Assembly (NCBI GenBank): GCA_964395975.1
Contig: CAYNBZ010000052.1
Location: forward strand, 1 to 16,473
Length of the DNA: 16,473 bases
Reading direction: 5' to 3'
From: Avimuribaculum sp964395975
GTDB taxonomy: Bacteria > Bacteroidota > Bacteroidia > Bacteroidales > Muribaculaceae
Notes under the pieces: generated by a model
The model's input: the letters and a program-made list of their open reading frames with translations, nothing else
The model's database searches: none
What the model was told of the DNA's origin: nothing
Shown: piece after piece, positions 1 through 7,541 of the stretch
How positions within the stretch are numbered: the stretch's first letter is position 1
How the letters are laid out: every line of letters starts with the position of its first letter
Made by a program: the position numbers and the translations under genes

Positions 1-19
1 TTTTGTTTAGAAACTGCAA

Positions 20-54
20 GAAGCCGACTTCAAAATCTCTTTTGGGTCGGCTTC
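20..54 (-). terminator. Hairpin terminator candidate after the M16 peptidase gene
   Basis: A 9-bp perfect stem (20-28 GAAGCCGAC with 46-54 GTCGGCTTC) continues, after a small internal bulge, into a second 5-bp stem (CAAAA/TTTTG) closed by a TCTC loop. It lies 3 bases past the stop codon of the minus-strand peptidase gene, where a terminator is expected. The weak point is the lack of a clear U-tract on the minus-strand exit side, so it could instead be a 3' stabilising hairpin or serve a plus-strand gene outside the window. Confidence 0.5.
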
Positions 55-57
55 CTC

Positions 58-1290
58 TTATTTGAAAGTCAGTATGGATGCACGGTCGGGGGTAATCATT
101 GCAGCAGCATCCATCAGTTGTTGTGGTGTTACTGAAGTGATGTGTTCGGCAGTGGTTTCATTGCTGTCGATATGGTCGTAATAAAGCAAGCTTTTTCCAA
201 CCGATAGAGCCAATGCCTCGTTGTTGTCGCTTGCTACCACCAATTGCCCGATAAATTGCTTTTTGGCCGCATCCAGTGCTTTGTCAGTCATAGGTTTGGT
301 CGCTAATCGGTCGATAATGTCACTTATTACCCGTATGGATGGTTTCACGTGACAAGTGTCGCTGCCGAAGTATATTTGCATTATGCCGCAATCGCTGAAC
401 AGCGAGGTTGTAGATTCGACCGTATAGGCATATCCACGCCGTTCGCGAATGGCTATATTGAAAAGTGAGTTCATGCCTGGACCGCCAAGCAAGTTGTTAA
501 GCAGTAGCAACGCATAGCGGCATTCGGCATACATGTTGCATATCGGTGCACCATATATGGTGTGAGCTTGGTGTGAGCCGATGGTCTGCTCTGTCTTGAA
601 AGTCGGACGTATGGCAGGGGCTGTCCTTTTGCGGTCGGGCATGGGGTGGTTTAGGCAACCGAAGTACCGTTCTATGGTGTGGAATACAACTTGTTGCTTG
701 AGGTTGCCAAGCACGAAAAACACCATGTTACGCGGAACATATAGCTTGCTCAGGTATGTGTGGCAATCGTTGCTGTTGAGCTGGCGCAGGTCTTCTTCCA
801 AACCGAGTATGTTGTGACCGAGTTGGCTACCTGTCCAGATCATGTCTTCAAAATCGTCGTATATGGCTTCGGATGGCGTGTCACGATATGAGGCCGCCTC
901 ATCGAGTACCACTTCCCGTTCGCGAGAAATCTCCTGTTCAGGGAAAGTTGAATAGGCTATTAAGTCGGCAATCAGTTCTGTCGCTCTGCCAAAATGTTGA
1001 CGGGGGAAGATTGAATAAACCGTGGTGTTTTCTTTTGTGGTATATGCGTTGAGCTCGCCACCGATGCGTTCCATGCGATTAAGAATATGCCATGCTCGGC
1101 GGTGGCGTGTCCCCTTGAAAATAGTATGTTCCACAAAATGGGCAAGGCCGAACTGTCCCTCTTGCTCGTCACGACTGCCGGCATCTATCGAAAGACCACA
1201 ATAAGCCACATCCGACATTGTAGGCATAAACACAGCACGTAATCCGTTGGGCAAAGTGTGAGTATAATATGTTTCTTTGTTGCTACTCAT
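58..1290 (-). CDS. M16 family zinc metallopeptidase (pitrilysin/processing-peptidase type)
   Basis: 410-residue protein of the single-unit M16 family, which cleaves peptides or small proteins inside a clamshell made of two homologous halves. The inverted zinc motif HxxEH is intact: H51, catalytic E54, H55. The third zinc ligand is E131 in EREVVLDE, 76 residues later, as expected. The second half carries the conserved RExRGYAY segment (about 282-289), whose Arg/Tyr pair assists catalysis in trans or in cis. About 410 residues is normal for bacterial mitochondrial-processing-peptidase-like members. I see no signal peptide or lipobox, so a cytoplasmic location is likely. It reads opposite to rubrerythrin, stands alone and ends at a hairpin. 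The ATG at 1290 gives the canonical N-terminus (TLPNGLRAVF at about 12-21). The substrate is unknown; the family call is firm. Confidence 0.93.
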   Translation of the reverse strand: MSSNKETYYTHTLPNGLRAVFMPTMSDVAYCGLSIDAGSRDEQEGQFGLAHFVEHTIFKGTRHRRAWHILNRMERIGGELNAYTTKENTTVYSIFPRQHFGRATELIADLIAYSTFPEQEISREREVVLDEAASYRDTPSEAIYDDFEDMIWTGSQLGHNILGLEEDLRQLNSNDCHTYLSKLYVPRNMVFFVLGNLKQQVVFHTIERYFGCLNHPMPDRKRTAPAIRPTFKTEQTIGSHQAHTIYGAPICNMYAECRYALLLLNNLLGGPGMNSLFNIAIRERRGYAYTVESTTSLFSDCGIMQIYFGSDTCHVKPSIRVISDIIDRLATKPMTDKALDAAKKQFIGQLVVASDNNEALALSVGKSLLYYDHIDSNETTAEHITSVTPQQLMDAAAMITPDRASILTFK

Positions 1291-1300
1291 AAAACGGCAG

Positions 1301-1308
1301 CAAAATTA
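1301..1308 (-). promoter_or_regulatory. Candidate -7 element for the M16 peptidase gene
   Basis: Read on the minus strand this is TAATTTTG, a perfect match to the Bacteroidales -7 consensus TAnnTTTG, ending 10 bases before the ATG. I see no good TTTG -33 element 19-21 bases upstream. If real, transcription would begin only a few bases before the start codon. The region is AT-rich, so a chance match is possible. Confidence 0.35.
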
Positions 1309-1400
1309 CAAATTCATTTTCTTTTTTCTTAGGTACAAGCCCTATATTATGTTGGCATATAAGATTTGTCGCATTCAAATTGATTTTGTATGATTTTTTT

Positions 1401-1431
1401 TTTGCACTTTGACTTTTTGTTGCTATCTTAG
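1401..1431 (+). promoter_or_regulatory. Rubrerythrin promoter (TTTG-N19-TATCTTAG)
   Basis: A TTTG -33 element at 1401-1404 is followed after exactly 19 bases by TATCTTAG at 1424-1431, one base off the Bacteroidales housekeeping-sigma -7 consensus TAnnTTTG. It predicts a leader of about 40 bases before the ATG at 1479. I recognised no OxyR- or PerR-like palindrome nearby, so peroxide control cannot be claimed from the sequence. Confidence 0.7.
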
Positions 1432-1478
1432 CATGAAATTGCTATAAGGCAAATTAATAATTATAAATCCTAACTATT

Positions 1479-2024
1479 ATGGAAAAAGATTTGAAAGGTA
1501 CAAAAACCGAAGCCAACCTGTGGACCGCCTTTGCAGGGGAATCTCAGGCTCGTAACAAATATACCTACTATGCTTCTAAGGCGAAAAAGGACGGGTATGT
1601 ACAGATAGCTGCTTTGTTTGAAGAAACGGCTGCTAATGAGAAAGAGCATGCAAAGATATGGTTTAAGTTGCTCCATGGCGGAGACATACCTTCTACTGCC
1701 GAAAATTTGCTTGATGCTGCCGAGGGCGAGAACTATGAATGGACCGATATGTATGCCAAGATGGCTGTTGAGGCTCGTGAAGAAGGCTTTAATGATATTG
1801 CAGCCCTTTTCGAGGGTGTGGCCAAGATTGAGAAGGAACATGAAGACCGTTACCGCAAGTTGCTCAAAAACGTTGAGGAAGGCACTGTGTTCTCAAAAGA
1901 TGGTGATACTATTTGGCAATGCTCTAATTGTGGTCACATCGTAATTGGCAAGAAAGCTCCTATTATGTGTCCTGTATGCAAACATCCGCAAGCATATTTC
2001 CAGATTAAGGCCGAAAATTACTAA
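1479..2024 (+). CDS. rbr: Rubrerythrin (peroxide-reducing diiron protein)
   Basis: 181-residue cytosolic rubrerythrin, which reduces hydrogen peroxide to water in anaerobes using electrons from NAD(P)H-linked donors. The N-terminal ferritin-like four-helix domain (about 1-135) shows the diiron ligands in the usual pattern: E21 (AGESQARN), E54xxH57 (NEKEH), E98 (VEAREEG) and E118xxH121 (EKEHE). The C-terminal rubredoxin-like domain has both cysteine pairs, C148xxC151 (CSNC) and C164xxC167 (CPVC). Length and domain order match the family, and all metal ligands are present. It has its own promoter and is divergent from the M16 peptidase. It is probably monocistronic, because a hairpin follows and glmS has its own promoter. 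The ATG at 1479 is the only sensible start. Confidence 0.97.
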   Translation: MEKDLKGTKTEANLWTAFAGESQARNKYTYYASKAKKDGYVQIAALFEETAANEKEHAKIWFKLLHGGDIPSTAENLLDAAEGENYEWTDMYAKMAVEAREEGFNDIAALFEGVAKIEKEHEDRYRKLLKNVEEGTVFSKDGDTIWQCSNCGHIVIGKKAPIMCPVCKHPQAYFQIKAENY

Positions 2025-2127
2025 ACAGTAGCGTCGTACCATGGTGCGAATATGATTCTCACCGATGTGGATTACATAATCATTGGCGTGGCTGAAAAGC
2101 AACCGCGCGCTGCGTGAAATGATAAAT

Positions 2128-2181
2128 AAGAGGAGTGACCCCGAAACATACGGTAATGTATGAGAGGGAACACTCCTCTTT
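2128..2181 (+). terminator. Hairpin terminator after rubrerythrin
   Basis: A perfect 10-bp outer stem (AAGAGGAGTG 2128-2137 with CACTCCTCTT 2171-2180) encloses an inner CATAC/GTATG hairpin (2147-2151 with 2158-2162). The exit sequence CTTTATATG is only weakly U-rich, so termination efficiency is uncertain. The position between two plus-strand genes with separate promoters fits termination of the rubrerythrin transcript. Confidence 0.6.
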
Positions 2182-2308
2182 ATATGTACATTTAGTATAT
2201 AATATTATATTTATAAATAATTTTAAGATTGCCGTAGAAAAATAGATTGCTATTATTGCATATAATGAAAGAAACCGTGTTTAATAAACAATTTGCTATC
2301 GCTTATAT

Positions 2309-2338
2309 CTTGTTTATATTAAATAATGCTTATCTTTG
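2309..2338 (+). promoter_or_regulatory. glmS promoter (CTTG-N18-TATCTTTG)
   Basis: TATCTTTG at 2331-2338 matches the Bacteroidales -7 consensus TAnnTTTG perfectly. A near-consensus -33 element, CTTG at 2309-2312, lies 18 bases upstream. The predicted leader is about 25 bases, ending at the ATG at 2371. This would drive glmS and the DUF4954 gene together. Confidence 0.65.
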
Positions 2339-2370
2339 CCAATGTGATAAAAAATAAAAATAGTATATAA

Positions 2371-4221
2371 ATGTGTGGAATTGTAGGATATTTAGGTTAT
2401 AATCAAGCCTATCAAGTTTTAATCAATGGGCTAAAACGTCTTGAATATCGAGGATATGACAGTGCCGGAGTGGCATTGGTAACCGATGACTGTAATTTAT
2501 GTGTCTATAAGACGAAAGGAAAAGTTGCCGATCTTGAAGCGTATGCCAAAGGGAAAAACATAAATGGTTCTATCGGTATAGCTCATACCCGATGGGCAAC
2601 TCATGGTGAGCCGAATAGCATAAATGCGCATCCTCACGTGTCGCAGTCGGGCAACATCGCCATTGTACATAATGGTATAATAGAAAACTACGCAACGTTG
2701 CACTTGCAATTGGCTGAAAAAGGGTATAAATTTAAAAGCAGCACCGACACGGAAGTTTTAGCACAACTCATCGACTATTTCAACATCAACCTTAATCTGC
2801 CGTTGTTAAAGTCGGTGCAGATGGCGTTGAACAAAGTGGTAGGGGCGTATGCAATAGCCATAATCGACAGGCGCAACCCGAATTGCATGATTGCGGCTCG
2901 CAAAAGCAGTCCGCTCGTGGTGGGAATAGGTAAAGATGGAGATTTCTTCCTTGCCAGTGATGCGACACCCATCATTGAATATACCGACCGCATGGTATAT
3001 CTAAACGATGGTGAAATAGCAGTGCTTACGCTTGACAAAGAAATGGAACTTGTCAATCTTAACAACCAGCATGTGGAACTTAACGTTACGACAGTAGATA
3101 TGAACATAGGCCAACTTGAAAAAGGTGGTTTTCCCCATTTCATGTTAAAGGAGATTTTCGAACAGCCCGATTGTCTCAACGACTGCATGCGTGGCCGTGT
3201 CAATCCTCATGATTTCTCGCTGGTATTGTCATCGTTGAAATTCCATAGTGAACGTATGCTCAATGCTTCGCGCTATATAATCGTGGCGTGTGGCACATCA
3301 TGGCATGCCGGTCTTATAGGGAAGCAGTTGCTTGAAAGCTTTGCACGGATACCTACGGATGTGGAATATGCCTCGGAATTCCGTTATCGCAATCCGGTAA
3401 TTCATCCCGACGATGTGGTGATAGCTATCTCACAGTCGGGCGAAACGGCCGATACACTTGCTGCTGTGGAACTTGCGCGCCAGCAAGGTGCATACATCTA
3501 CGGTATTTGTAATTCGGTAGGGTCATCCATACCGCGTAACACCGACACCGGTTGCTACATTCATGTCGGGCCGGAAATAGGTGTTGCATCGACCAAGGCA
3601 TTTACAGGGCAAGTGACGGTGCTTGTCATGCTGGCATTATCGCTTGGCATATCCCGTGGTATTCTCAATTCCGAAGAGGCTAAAGATGCGGTGTCGCAAC
3701 TTATACATATACCCAACATAATAAAGGAAACGCTCGATGCCATCAATCCGCAAGTGGAACAATTGGCAAAGATACTCACGTATGCCCGCAATGTGATTTA
3801 TCTCGGACGCGGATATAATTATCCTGTAGCTCTTGAAGGAGCATTGAAATTGAAAGAAATTTCATATATCCATGCCGAGGGCTATCCTGCCGCCGAGATG
3901 AAACACGGACCTATTGCTCTTGTCGATGAGGATATGCCTGTTGTGGTGATTGCCACGCGCAATACCATGTATGACAAGGTGCGCAGCAATATGCAGGAGA
4001 TAAAGGCTCGTCGTGGTCGCATCATAGCCATAATAACACAAGGCGACAAGGCAATGGAAGACCTTGCCGACGAGTGTATAGCACTGCCCGAAGTGCCGGA
4101 GTTCCTTGAACCGCTCATTACTACCATTCCCTTGCAGTTGCTTGCCTATCATGTGGCTGTGTGCAAGGGTAAGGACGTGGATCATCCGCGGAATCTTGCA
4201 AAATCGGTTACTGTGGAATAA
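2371..4221 (+). CDS. glmS: Glutamine--fructose-6-phosphate aminotransferase (isomerizing)
   Basis: 616-residue GlmS, which converts fructose-6-phosphate and glutamine to glucosamine-6-phosphate and glutamate, the committed step to UDP-GlcNAc for peptidoglycan and lipid A. It begins MCGIVGYLG, so Cys2 becomes the N-terminal nucleophile of the class II glutaminase domain (about 2-220). Two SIS sugar-isomerase domains follow: the first holds CGTSWHAG (about 307-314) and SQSGETADT, the second EGYPAAEMKHGP with K511 and H512. The C-terminus is KSVTVE, the usual tail that closes the sugar site. Length is close to E. coli GlmS (609). The start is fixed by the required Met-Cys. It is followed after 12 bases by a DUF4954 gene and is probably co-transcribed with it. 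I see no ribozyme in the leader, as expected outside Firmicutes. Confidence 0.98.
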   Translation: MCGIVGYLGYNQAYQVLINGLKRLEYRGYDSAGVALVTDDCNLCVYKTKGKVADLEAYAKGKNINGSIGIAHTRWATHGEPNSINAHPHVSQSGNIAIVHNGIIENYATLHLQLAEKGYKFKSSTDTEVLAQLIDYFNINLNLPLLKSVQMALNKVVGAYAIAIIDRRNPNCMIAARKSSPLVVGIGKDGDFFLASDATPIIEYTDRMVYLNDGEIAVLTLDKEMELVNLNNQHVELNVTTVDMNIGQLEKGGFPHFMLKEIFEQPDCLNDCMRGRVNPHDFSLVLSSLKFHSERMLNASRYIIVACGTSWHAGLIGKQLLESFARIPTDVEYASEFRYRNPVIHPDDVVIAISQSGETADTLAAVELARQQGAYIYGICNSVGSSIPRNTDTGCYIHVGPEIGVASTKAFTGQVTVLVMLALSLGISRGILNSEEAKDAVSQLIHIPNIIKETLDAINPQVEQLAKILTYARNVIYLGRGYNYPVALEGALKLKEISYIHAEGYPAAEMKHGPIALVDEDMPVVVIATRNTMYDKVRSNMQEIKARRGRIIAIITQGDKAMEDLADECIALPEVPEFLEPLITTIPLQLLAYHVAVCKGKDVDHPRNLAKSVTVE

Positions 4222-4233
4222 AAAAAAACGTAT

Positions 4234-6228
4234 ATGGAAAATATATACCGTAAACTCAATAATAATGAGATTGCCATATTGAAATCGCAAGGGTGCGAAG
4301 CAGAAGAATGGCAATGCATAGACATAGCCGAGGAAACAGACCTTAGGCAAATAGTGAATGTCGTTTTCTCGGGAAATGTGAAAATCGGAAGGCTGGATAA
4401 ATATTTCGACTTGCCGGGTGGATTGCGCCGGCGCAGTGGCGTGCGCAACATCACATTGCACAATGTGGAAATTGGCGACAACTGTCTTATCGAGAATGTT
4501 CGAGGCTATATTGCCAATTATCGCATCGGGAATGATACCGTAATTGACAACGTAGGCATTGTCGTTACAGATGAATGCAGCAGTTTCGGTAACGGCCTTG
4601 AAATTGCCGTGCTGAACGAAACGGGCGGACGGGAGGTGATGATGCACGACTGCTTGTCGGCTCATCAAGCCTATTTCATGGCTCTTTACAGGCATCGTCC
4701 GTTACTTATACAAAATATGAAAAAGATGATCGGTCGGTATGTCGAACAGGTGAGTAGCGATATAGGTAGCATTGGTTCTCACGTCGTTATATTCGATTGC
4801 GGAGAACTCCGTAACTTGCACGTTGGTGATTATTGTTCCATAATAGGAGCCGGTAAACTTGCAAACGGAAGCATAAACAGCGTGCGTGAGGCACCTGTAA
4901 AGATAGGTCGCAATGTGATATGTGAGGATTTCATTATTTCGAGCGGGTCGTCTGTTACAGAGGGTGTCGTGTTGTCACGCTGTTTTGTAGGGCAGGCTTG
5001 TGTAATGGGACATGGGTATTCGGCCTCGGAATCACTTTTCTTTGGCAACTGCCACGAAGAGAATGGCGAGGCTTGTGCCGTGTTTGCCGGCCCGTTTACT
5101 GTTACTCATCATAAATCGACTTTGTTGATTGCCAGCCAATTTTCATTCATGAATGCAGGGTCGGGGTCGAATCAGAGTAATCACATGTATAAACTTGGTC
5201 CCATTCATCAAGGGGCTATGGAACGGGGTGCAAAGACATCATCGGATTCCTATATATTGTGGCCGGCTCGTATCGGTGCATTTTCGCTCGTTATGGGACG
5301 CCATACCGACCATCCCGATACCAGTGATTTGCCATTTTCCTACCTTATAGAGCATGAAAACATGACTTATCTTTACCCTGCCCTTAACCTGAGGAGCGTA
5401 GGTACGATACGCGATGCACGGAAATGGCCGATGCGTGACAAACGTACTGATCCTAACCGCCTTGACCAGATAAATTACAATTTGCTGAGTCCTTACACTA
5501 TCCAAAAGATGTTGAACGGCTGCAACATATTGAGAAACCTTCAACGCCTTGCCGGCGAAACATCGGTATTTTATTCTTATCAAAGCACTCGCATCAAGAA
5601 TAGTTCGCTTGTTCGCGGCCTTGAACTTTATGGCATGGCAATAGATAAGTTTCTGGGCAATTCCATAATTAAGAGGCTTGAAGATTTTGTCCCGACATGC
5701 GATGAAGATATAAGGCGCAAGCTCAAGCCTGAGACTTCGATAGGATTAGGTGACTGGTGTGACCTTTCGGGATTGATAGCACCAAAAAGCGAAATCTTGC
5801 AGCTTATAGACGATATAGAGCAGGAACGCATTACTCGTGTCGATGATATCCATGACCGTTTTGCCAAGATGCATCGTAATTATTATGATTATGAGTGGAC
5901 GTGGGCTTATGATAAGATTCTTGCATATTATAATCTTGTGCCCGAAGAGATTACTGCGGCTGATGTAATTGCAATCGTGGAACGATGGAAAAATGCCGTA
6001 GTGGGTATCGACAATCTTTTGTACAAGGATGCCAAAAAGGAATTTTCCCTCTCGGCTATGACCAGTTTCGGAGCCGATGGCAACCGTGAACAGCAAATAG
6101 AAGACTTCGAGCAGGTGCGGGGCGTGTTTGAGAGTAATGCTTCTGTAAAGTCGATTCTCGATCACATCAGGGTAAAGACAGCTCTTGGCAATGGAATAAT
6201 TGCAGCTATGCAGCAAGCCATAAAATGA
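4234..6228 (+). CDS. DUF4954 family protein with left-handed beta-helix-like repeats
   Basis: 664-residue protein that I recognise as DUF4954 (PF16314), an uncharacterised family found mainly in Bacteroidetes. The N-terminal two thirds hold degenerate hexapeptide-like repeats typical of left-handed beta-helix enzymes, for example VKIGR, VEIGDNCLIEN and YRIGNDTVIDN (about 50-110), HVGDYCSIIGAG (about 195-207) and VKIGRNVICED (about 223-233). A conserved-looking block around residues 325-350 contains GAKTSSDSYILWPARIG. The last roughly 200 residues look alpha-helical and rich in charged and aromatic residues. There is no signal peptide or membrane segment, so it is cytoplasmic. The tight link to glmS and the sugar-nucleotide-like fold suggest a role in amino-sugar or nucleotide-sugar metabolism, but that is inference. 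Catalytic residues are not known to me. Confidence 0.82.
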   Translation: MENIYRKLNNNEIAILKSQGCEAEEWQCIDIAEETDLRQIVNVVFSGNVKIGRLDKYFDLPGGLRRRSGVRNITLHNVEIGDNCLIENVRGYIANYRIGNDTVIDNVGIVVTDECSSFGNGLEIAVLNETGGREVMMHDCLSAHQAYFMALYRHRPLLIQNMKKMIGRYVEQVSSDIGSIGSHVVIFDCGELRNLHVGDYCSIIGAGKLANGSINSVREAPVKIGRNVICEDFIISSGSSVTEGVVLSRCFVGQACVMGHGYSASESLFFGNCHEENGEACAVFAGPFTVTHHKSTLLIASQFSFMNAGSGSNQSNHMYKLGPIHQGAMERGAKTSSDSYILWPARIGAFSLVMGRHTDHPDTSDLPFSYLIEHENMTYLYPALNLRSVGTIRDARKWPMRDKRTDPNRLDQINYNLLSPYTIQKMLNGCNILRNLQRLAGETSVFYSYQSTRIKNSSLVRGLELYGMAIDKFLGNSIIKRLEDFVPTCDEDIRRKLKPETSIGLGDWCDLSGLIAPKSEILQLIDDIEQERITRVDDIHDRFAKMHRNYYDYEWTWAYDKILAYYNLVPEEITAADVIAIVERWKNAVVGIDNLLYKDAKKEFSLSAMTSFGADGNREQQIEDFEQVRGVFESNASVKSILDHIRVKTALGNGIIAAMQQAIK

Positions 6229-6245
6229 GCAGCTTGTATAATTGA

Positions 6246-6300
6246 GCACAATACGCTCAAATGCACGTCATAATGTGATTTGCATTTGAGTGCATTGTGC
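6246..6300 (+). terminator. Long imperfect inverted repeat between DUF4954 and rnz (terminator or operator)
   Basis: 20-base arms (6246-6265 and 6281-6300) pair with one A-C mismatch and one G-U pair across a 15-base loop. It starts 17 bases after the DUF4954 stop, so it can act as the 3' end of the glmS transcript. Its U-tract is poor (ATTAATTTTG). The right arm coincides with the spacer of the rnz promoter, and its first bases overlap the -33 element, so an operator role is also possible. Confidence 0.5.
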
Positions 6301-6310
6301 ATTAATTTTG
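6279..6310 (+). promoter_or_regulatory. rnz promoter (TTTG-N20-TAATTTTG)
   Basis: TTTG at 6279-6282 and TAATTTTG at 6303-6310, separated by 20 bases, match both Bacteroidales promoter elements exactly. The predicted transcription start is about 6317, leaving a leader of roughly 18 bases before the ATG at 6335. This argues against the upstream in-frame GTG at 6290, which lies inside the promoter. Confidence 0.65.
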
Positions 6311-6334
6311 TGGGAAAGATTCGAGTATTACGTC

Positions 6335-7270
6335 ATGCCTGCAAAGTTTAATCTGAATATATTGGGTTGTGGTTCGGCAACAGCCTCGTTACGGCATTTC
6401 CCATCGTGCCAAATTCTTGATATACGCGATAACCTGTTTATGATAGATTGTGGCGAAGGCGCGCAGTTGCAACTGCGCAAGATGTCGCTCAAATATGCAC
6501 GGTTGGGACACATTTTCATTAGCCATCTACATGGCGATCATTGTTTTGGGCTGCCGGGGTTGTTGTCTACAATGGCTTTGCTCGGCAAGGCAGGAGATAT
6601 TACGATACATACATTTGAAGAAGGACGGCACATTTTTAGCGAAATCCTCGAATTTTTCTGTCGAGAATTGTCGTTTAAAGTGCGATTTAATGTAATTGTG
6701 CCAAACACCGAGCAACTCGTTTATGAAGATGATGCTATAACGGTGCGTTCATTCCCGCTTTTTCATCGTGTGCCTACCGTTGGCTTTATATTTGCCGAGA
6801 AACCTAAATATCGCCACATACGGGGTGACATGGCCAAATTTTATGCTGTACCTCACTACATGATGAATGATTTGCGGATGGGAGCCGATTTCGTCACTCC
6901 TGAGGGGAAAGTGATACCTAATAACATATTGACTACCGATTCCGACCCATGTATAAGTTATGCGTATTGTTCCGATACAGTATGTTCACGACGAGTGGCC
7001 GGGTCGGTAAGGGGGGTTGATTGGCTATATCATGAATCTACCTATGATGCTTCTCTTTCCGAGAAAGCACGTGCTCGCGGTCATAGTACGAGTGCCGATG
7101 CAGCTTCTATTGCTGCTGCCGCCGGTGTGAAACATCTCATTTTAGGGCATTTTTCAAAACGTTACAACAATACACATCGACTTGTTGATGAGGCTCGTCG
7201 CATTTTCCCATCGACTATTGCCGCCGAAGAATGTATGTGTATCGACCTGACTCGTCCACCAAAACTGTAA
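6335..7270 (+). CDS. rnz: Ribonuclease Z (tRNA 3' processing endonuclease)
   Basis: 311-residue short-form RNase Z, a metallo-beta-lactamase-fold endonuclease that trims 3' trailers from tRNA precursors. The whole ligand set is visible: HLHGDH (64-69), H144 in LFHRVPTVGF, D213 in CSDT and H272 in GHFSKRY. The exosite arm that grips tRNA is present (KFYAVP near 168-173 through DFVTPEGKVIPN at 185-196), as is HESTYD...GHSTSADAA (233-256). Length is typical of bacterial RNase Z (about 300-320). I chose the ATG at 6335 because the longer frame opens with a GTG at 6290 inside the promoter and adds residues not seen in the family, while MPAKFNLNILGCGSA is a canonical N-terminus. It is probably monocistronic. 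Confidence 0.95.
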   Translation: MPAKFNLNILGCGSATASLRHFPSCQILDIRDNLFMIDCGEGAQLQLRKMSLKYARLGHIFISHLHGDHCFGLPGLLSTMALLGKAGDITIHTFEEGRHIFSEILEFFCRELSFKVRFNVIVPNTEQLVYEDDAITVRSFPLFHRVPTVGFIFAEKPKYRHIRGDMAKFYAVPHYMMNDLRMGADFVTPEGKVIPNNILTTDSDPCISYAYCSDTVCSRRVAGSVRGVDWLYHESTYDASLSEKARARGHSTSADAASIAAAAGVKHLILGHFSKRYNNTHRLVDEARRIFPSTIAAEECMCIDLTRPPKL

Positions 7271-7277
7271 ATAATAA

Positions 7278-7317
7278 CCGTGATTGATCAAGATGCCCTA
7301 TGCATATTGATGCACGG
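7278..7317 (+). terminator. Weak hairpin after rnz
   Basis: CCGTG (7278-7282) pairs with CACGG (7313-7317), and ATCAA pairs with TTGAT further in, separated by a bulge. The stem begins 8 bases past the rnz stop and is followed by CTTCTTTATG, which is only mildly U-rich. Position is right, structure is mediocre. Confidence 0.3.
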
Positions 7318-7390
7318 CTTCTTTATGTACAGTGCAAACAGAATAACAACGATTTAAAATACAAGTGATATAATCGGATGTGCGTAATAA

Positions 7391-7422
7391 TTGGGAAAGT
7401 GCCTCACAGTGGTTTAATTGTG
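7391..7422 (+). promoter_or_regulatory. Possible promoter for the DUF6249/sigma cassette
   Basis: TTGG (7391-7394), 20 bases, then TAATTGTG (7415-7422): right spacing, but one mismatch in each element compared with TTTG-N19/21-TAnnTTTG. It would give a leader of about 110 bases containing the 7500-7524 hairpin. The cassette may instead be driven by its own ECF sigma factor, whose promoter I cannot recognise. Confidence 0.25.
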
Positions 7423-7499
7423 TAATCAAAGTCGGAATTTATAAAGAGTGCTGCAACTTTTTGTGTGGTTTATTGCATCTAATGCATAAAAACGCCTTT

Positions 7500-7524
7500 A
7501 TTCTTAAGGGTGATTATTAAGAAT
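7500..7524 (+). repeat. Perfect 8-bp inverted repeat just upstream of the DUF6249 gene
   Basis: ATTCTTAA (7500-7507) and TTAAGAAT (7517-7524) flank a 9-base spacer; the pairing resumes for three A-T pairs after one mismatch. It ends 17 bases before the ATG at 7542. It could be a leader hairpin affecting translation or a dyad operator, or chance in AT-rich DNA. Confidence 0.35.
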
Positions 7525-7541
7525 TAAAAAACAAAAGCAAT

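Larger units (their letters stand above)
2025..2370 (+). other. 346-base gap between rubrerythrin and glmS
   Basis: No gene that I recognise. The first 93 bases (2025-2117) continue the rubrerythrin frame without a stop for 30 sense codons and include a possible 21-codon ORF from the ATG at 2052. An interrupted palindrome (CGTACCATGGTGCG) lies at 2035-2048. A hairpin with features of a terminator follows at 2128-2180. From about 2180 to 2370 the sequence is very AT-rich and carries the glmS promoter. I saw no riboswitch, and nothing resembling the glmS ribozyme of Firmicutes. Confidence 0.6.

Noticed and set aside
2181..2370. glmS ribozyme or riboswitch in the glmS leader
   Set aside because: The predicted leader is only about 25-30 bases and the upstream sequence is simple AT-rich DNA; the ribozyme is known from Firmicutes.
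3862..4695. Long minus-strand frame (277 codons) across the glmS/DUF4954 junction
   Set aside because: It is antisense to two clear genes, has no recognisable family and no promoter; its length is a by-product of codon bias on the other strand.
6290..6334. GTG start for RNase Z adding 15 residues
   Set aside because: These codons lie across the promoter -7 element; MPAKFNLNILGCGS is the canonical N-terminus.
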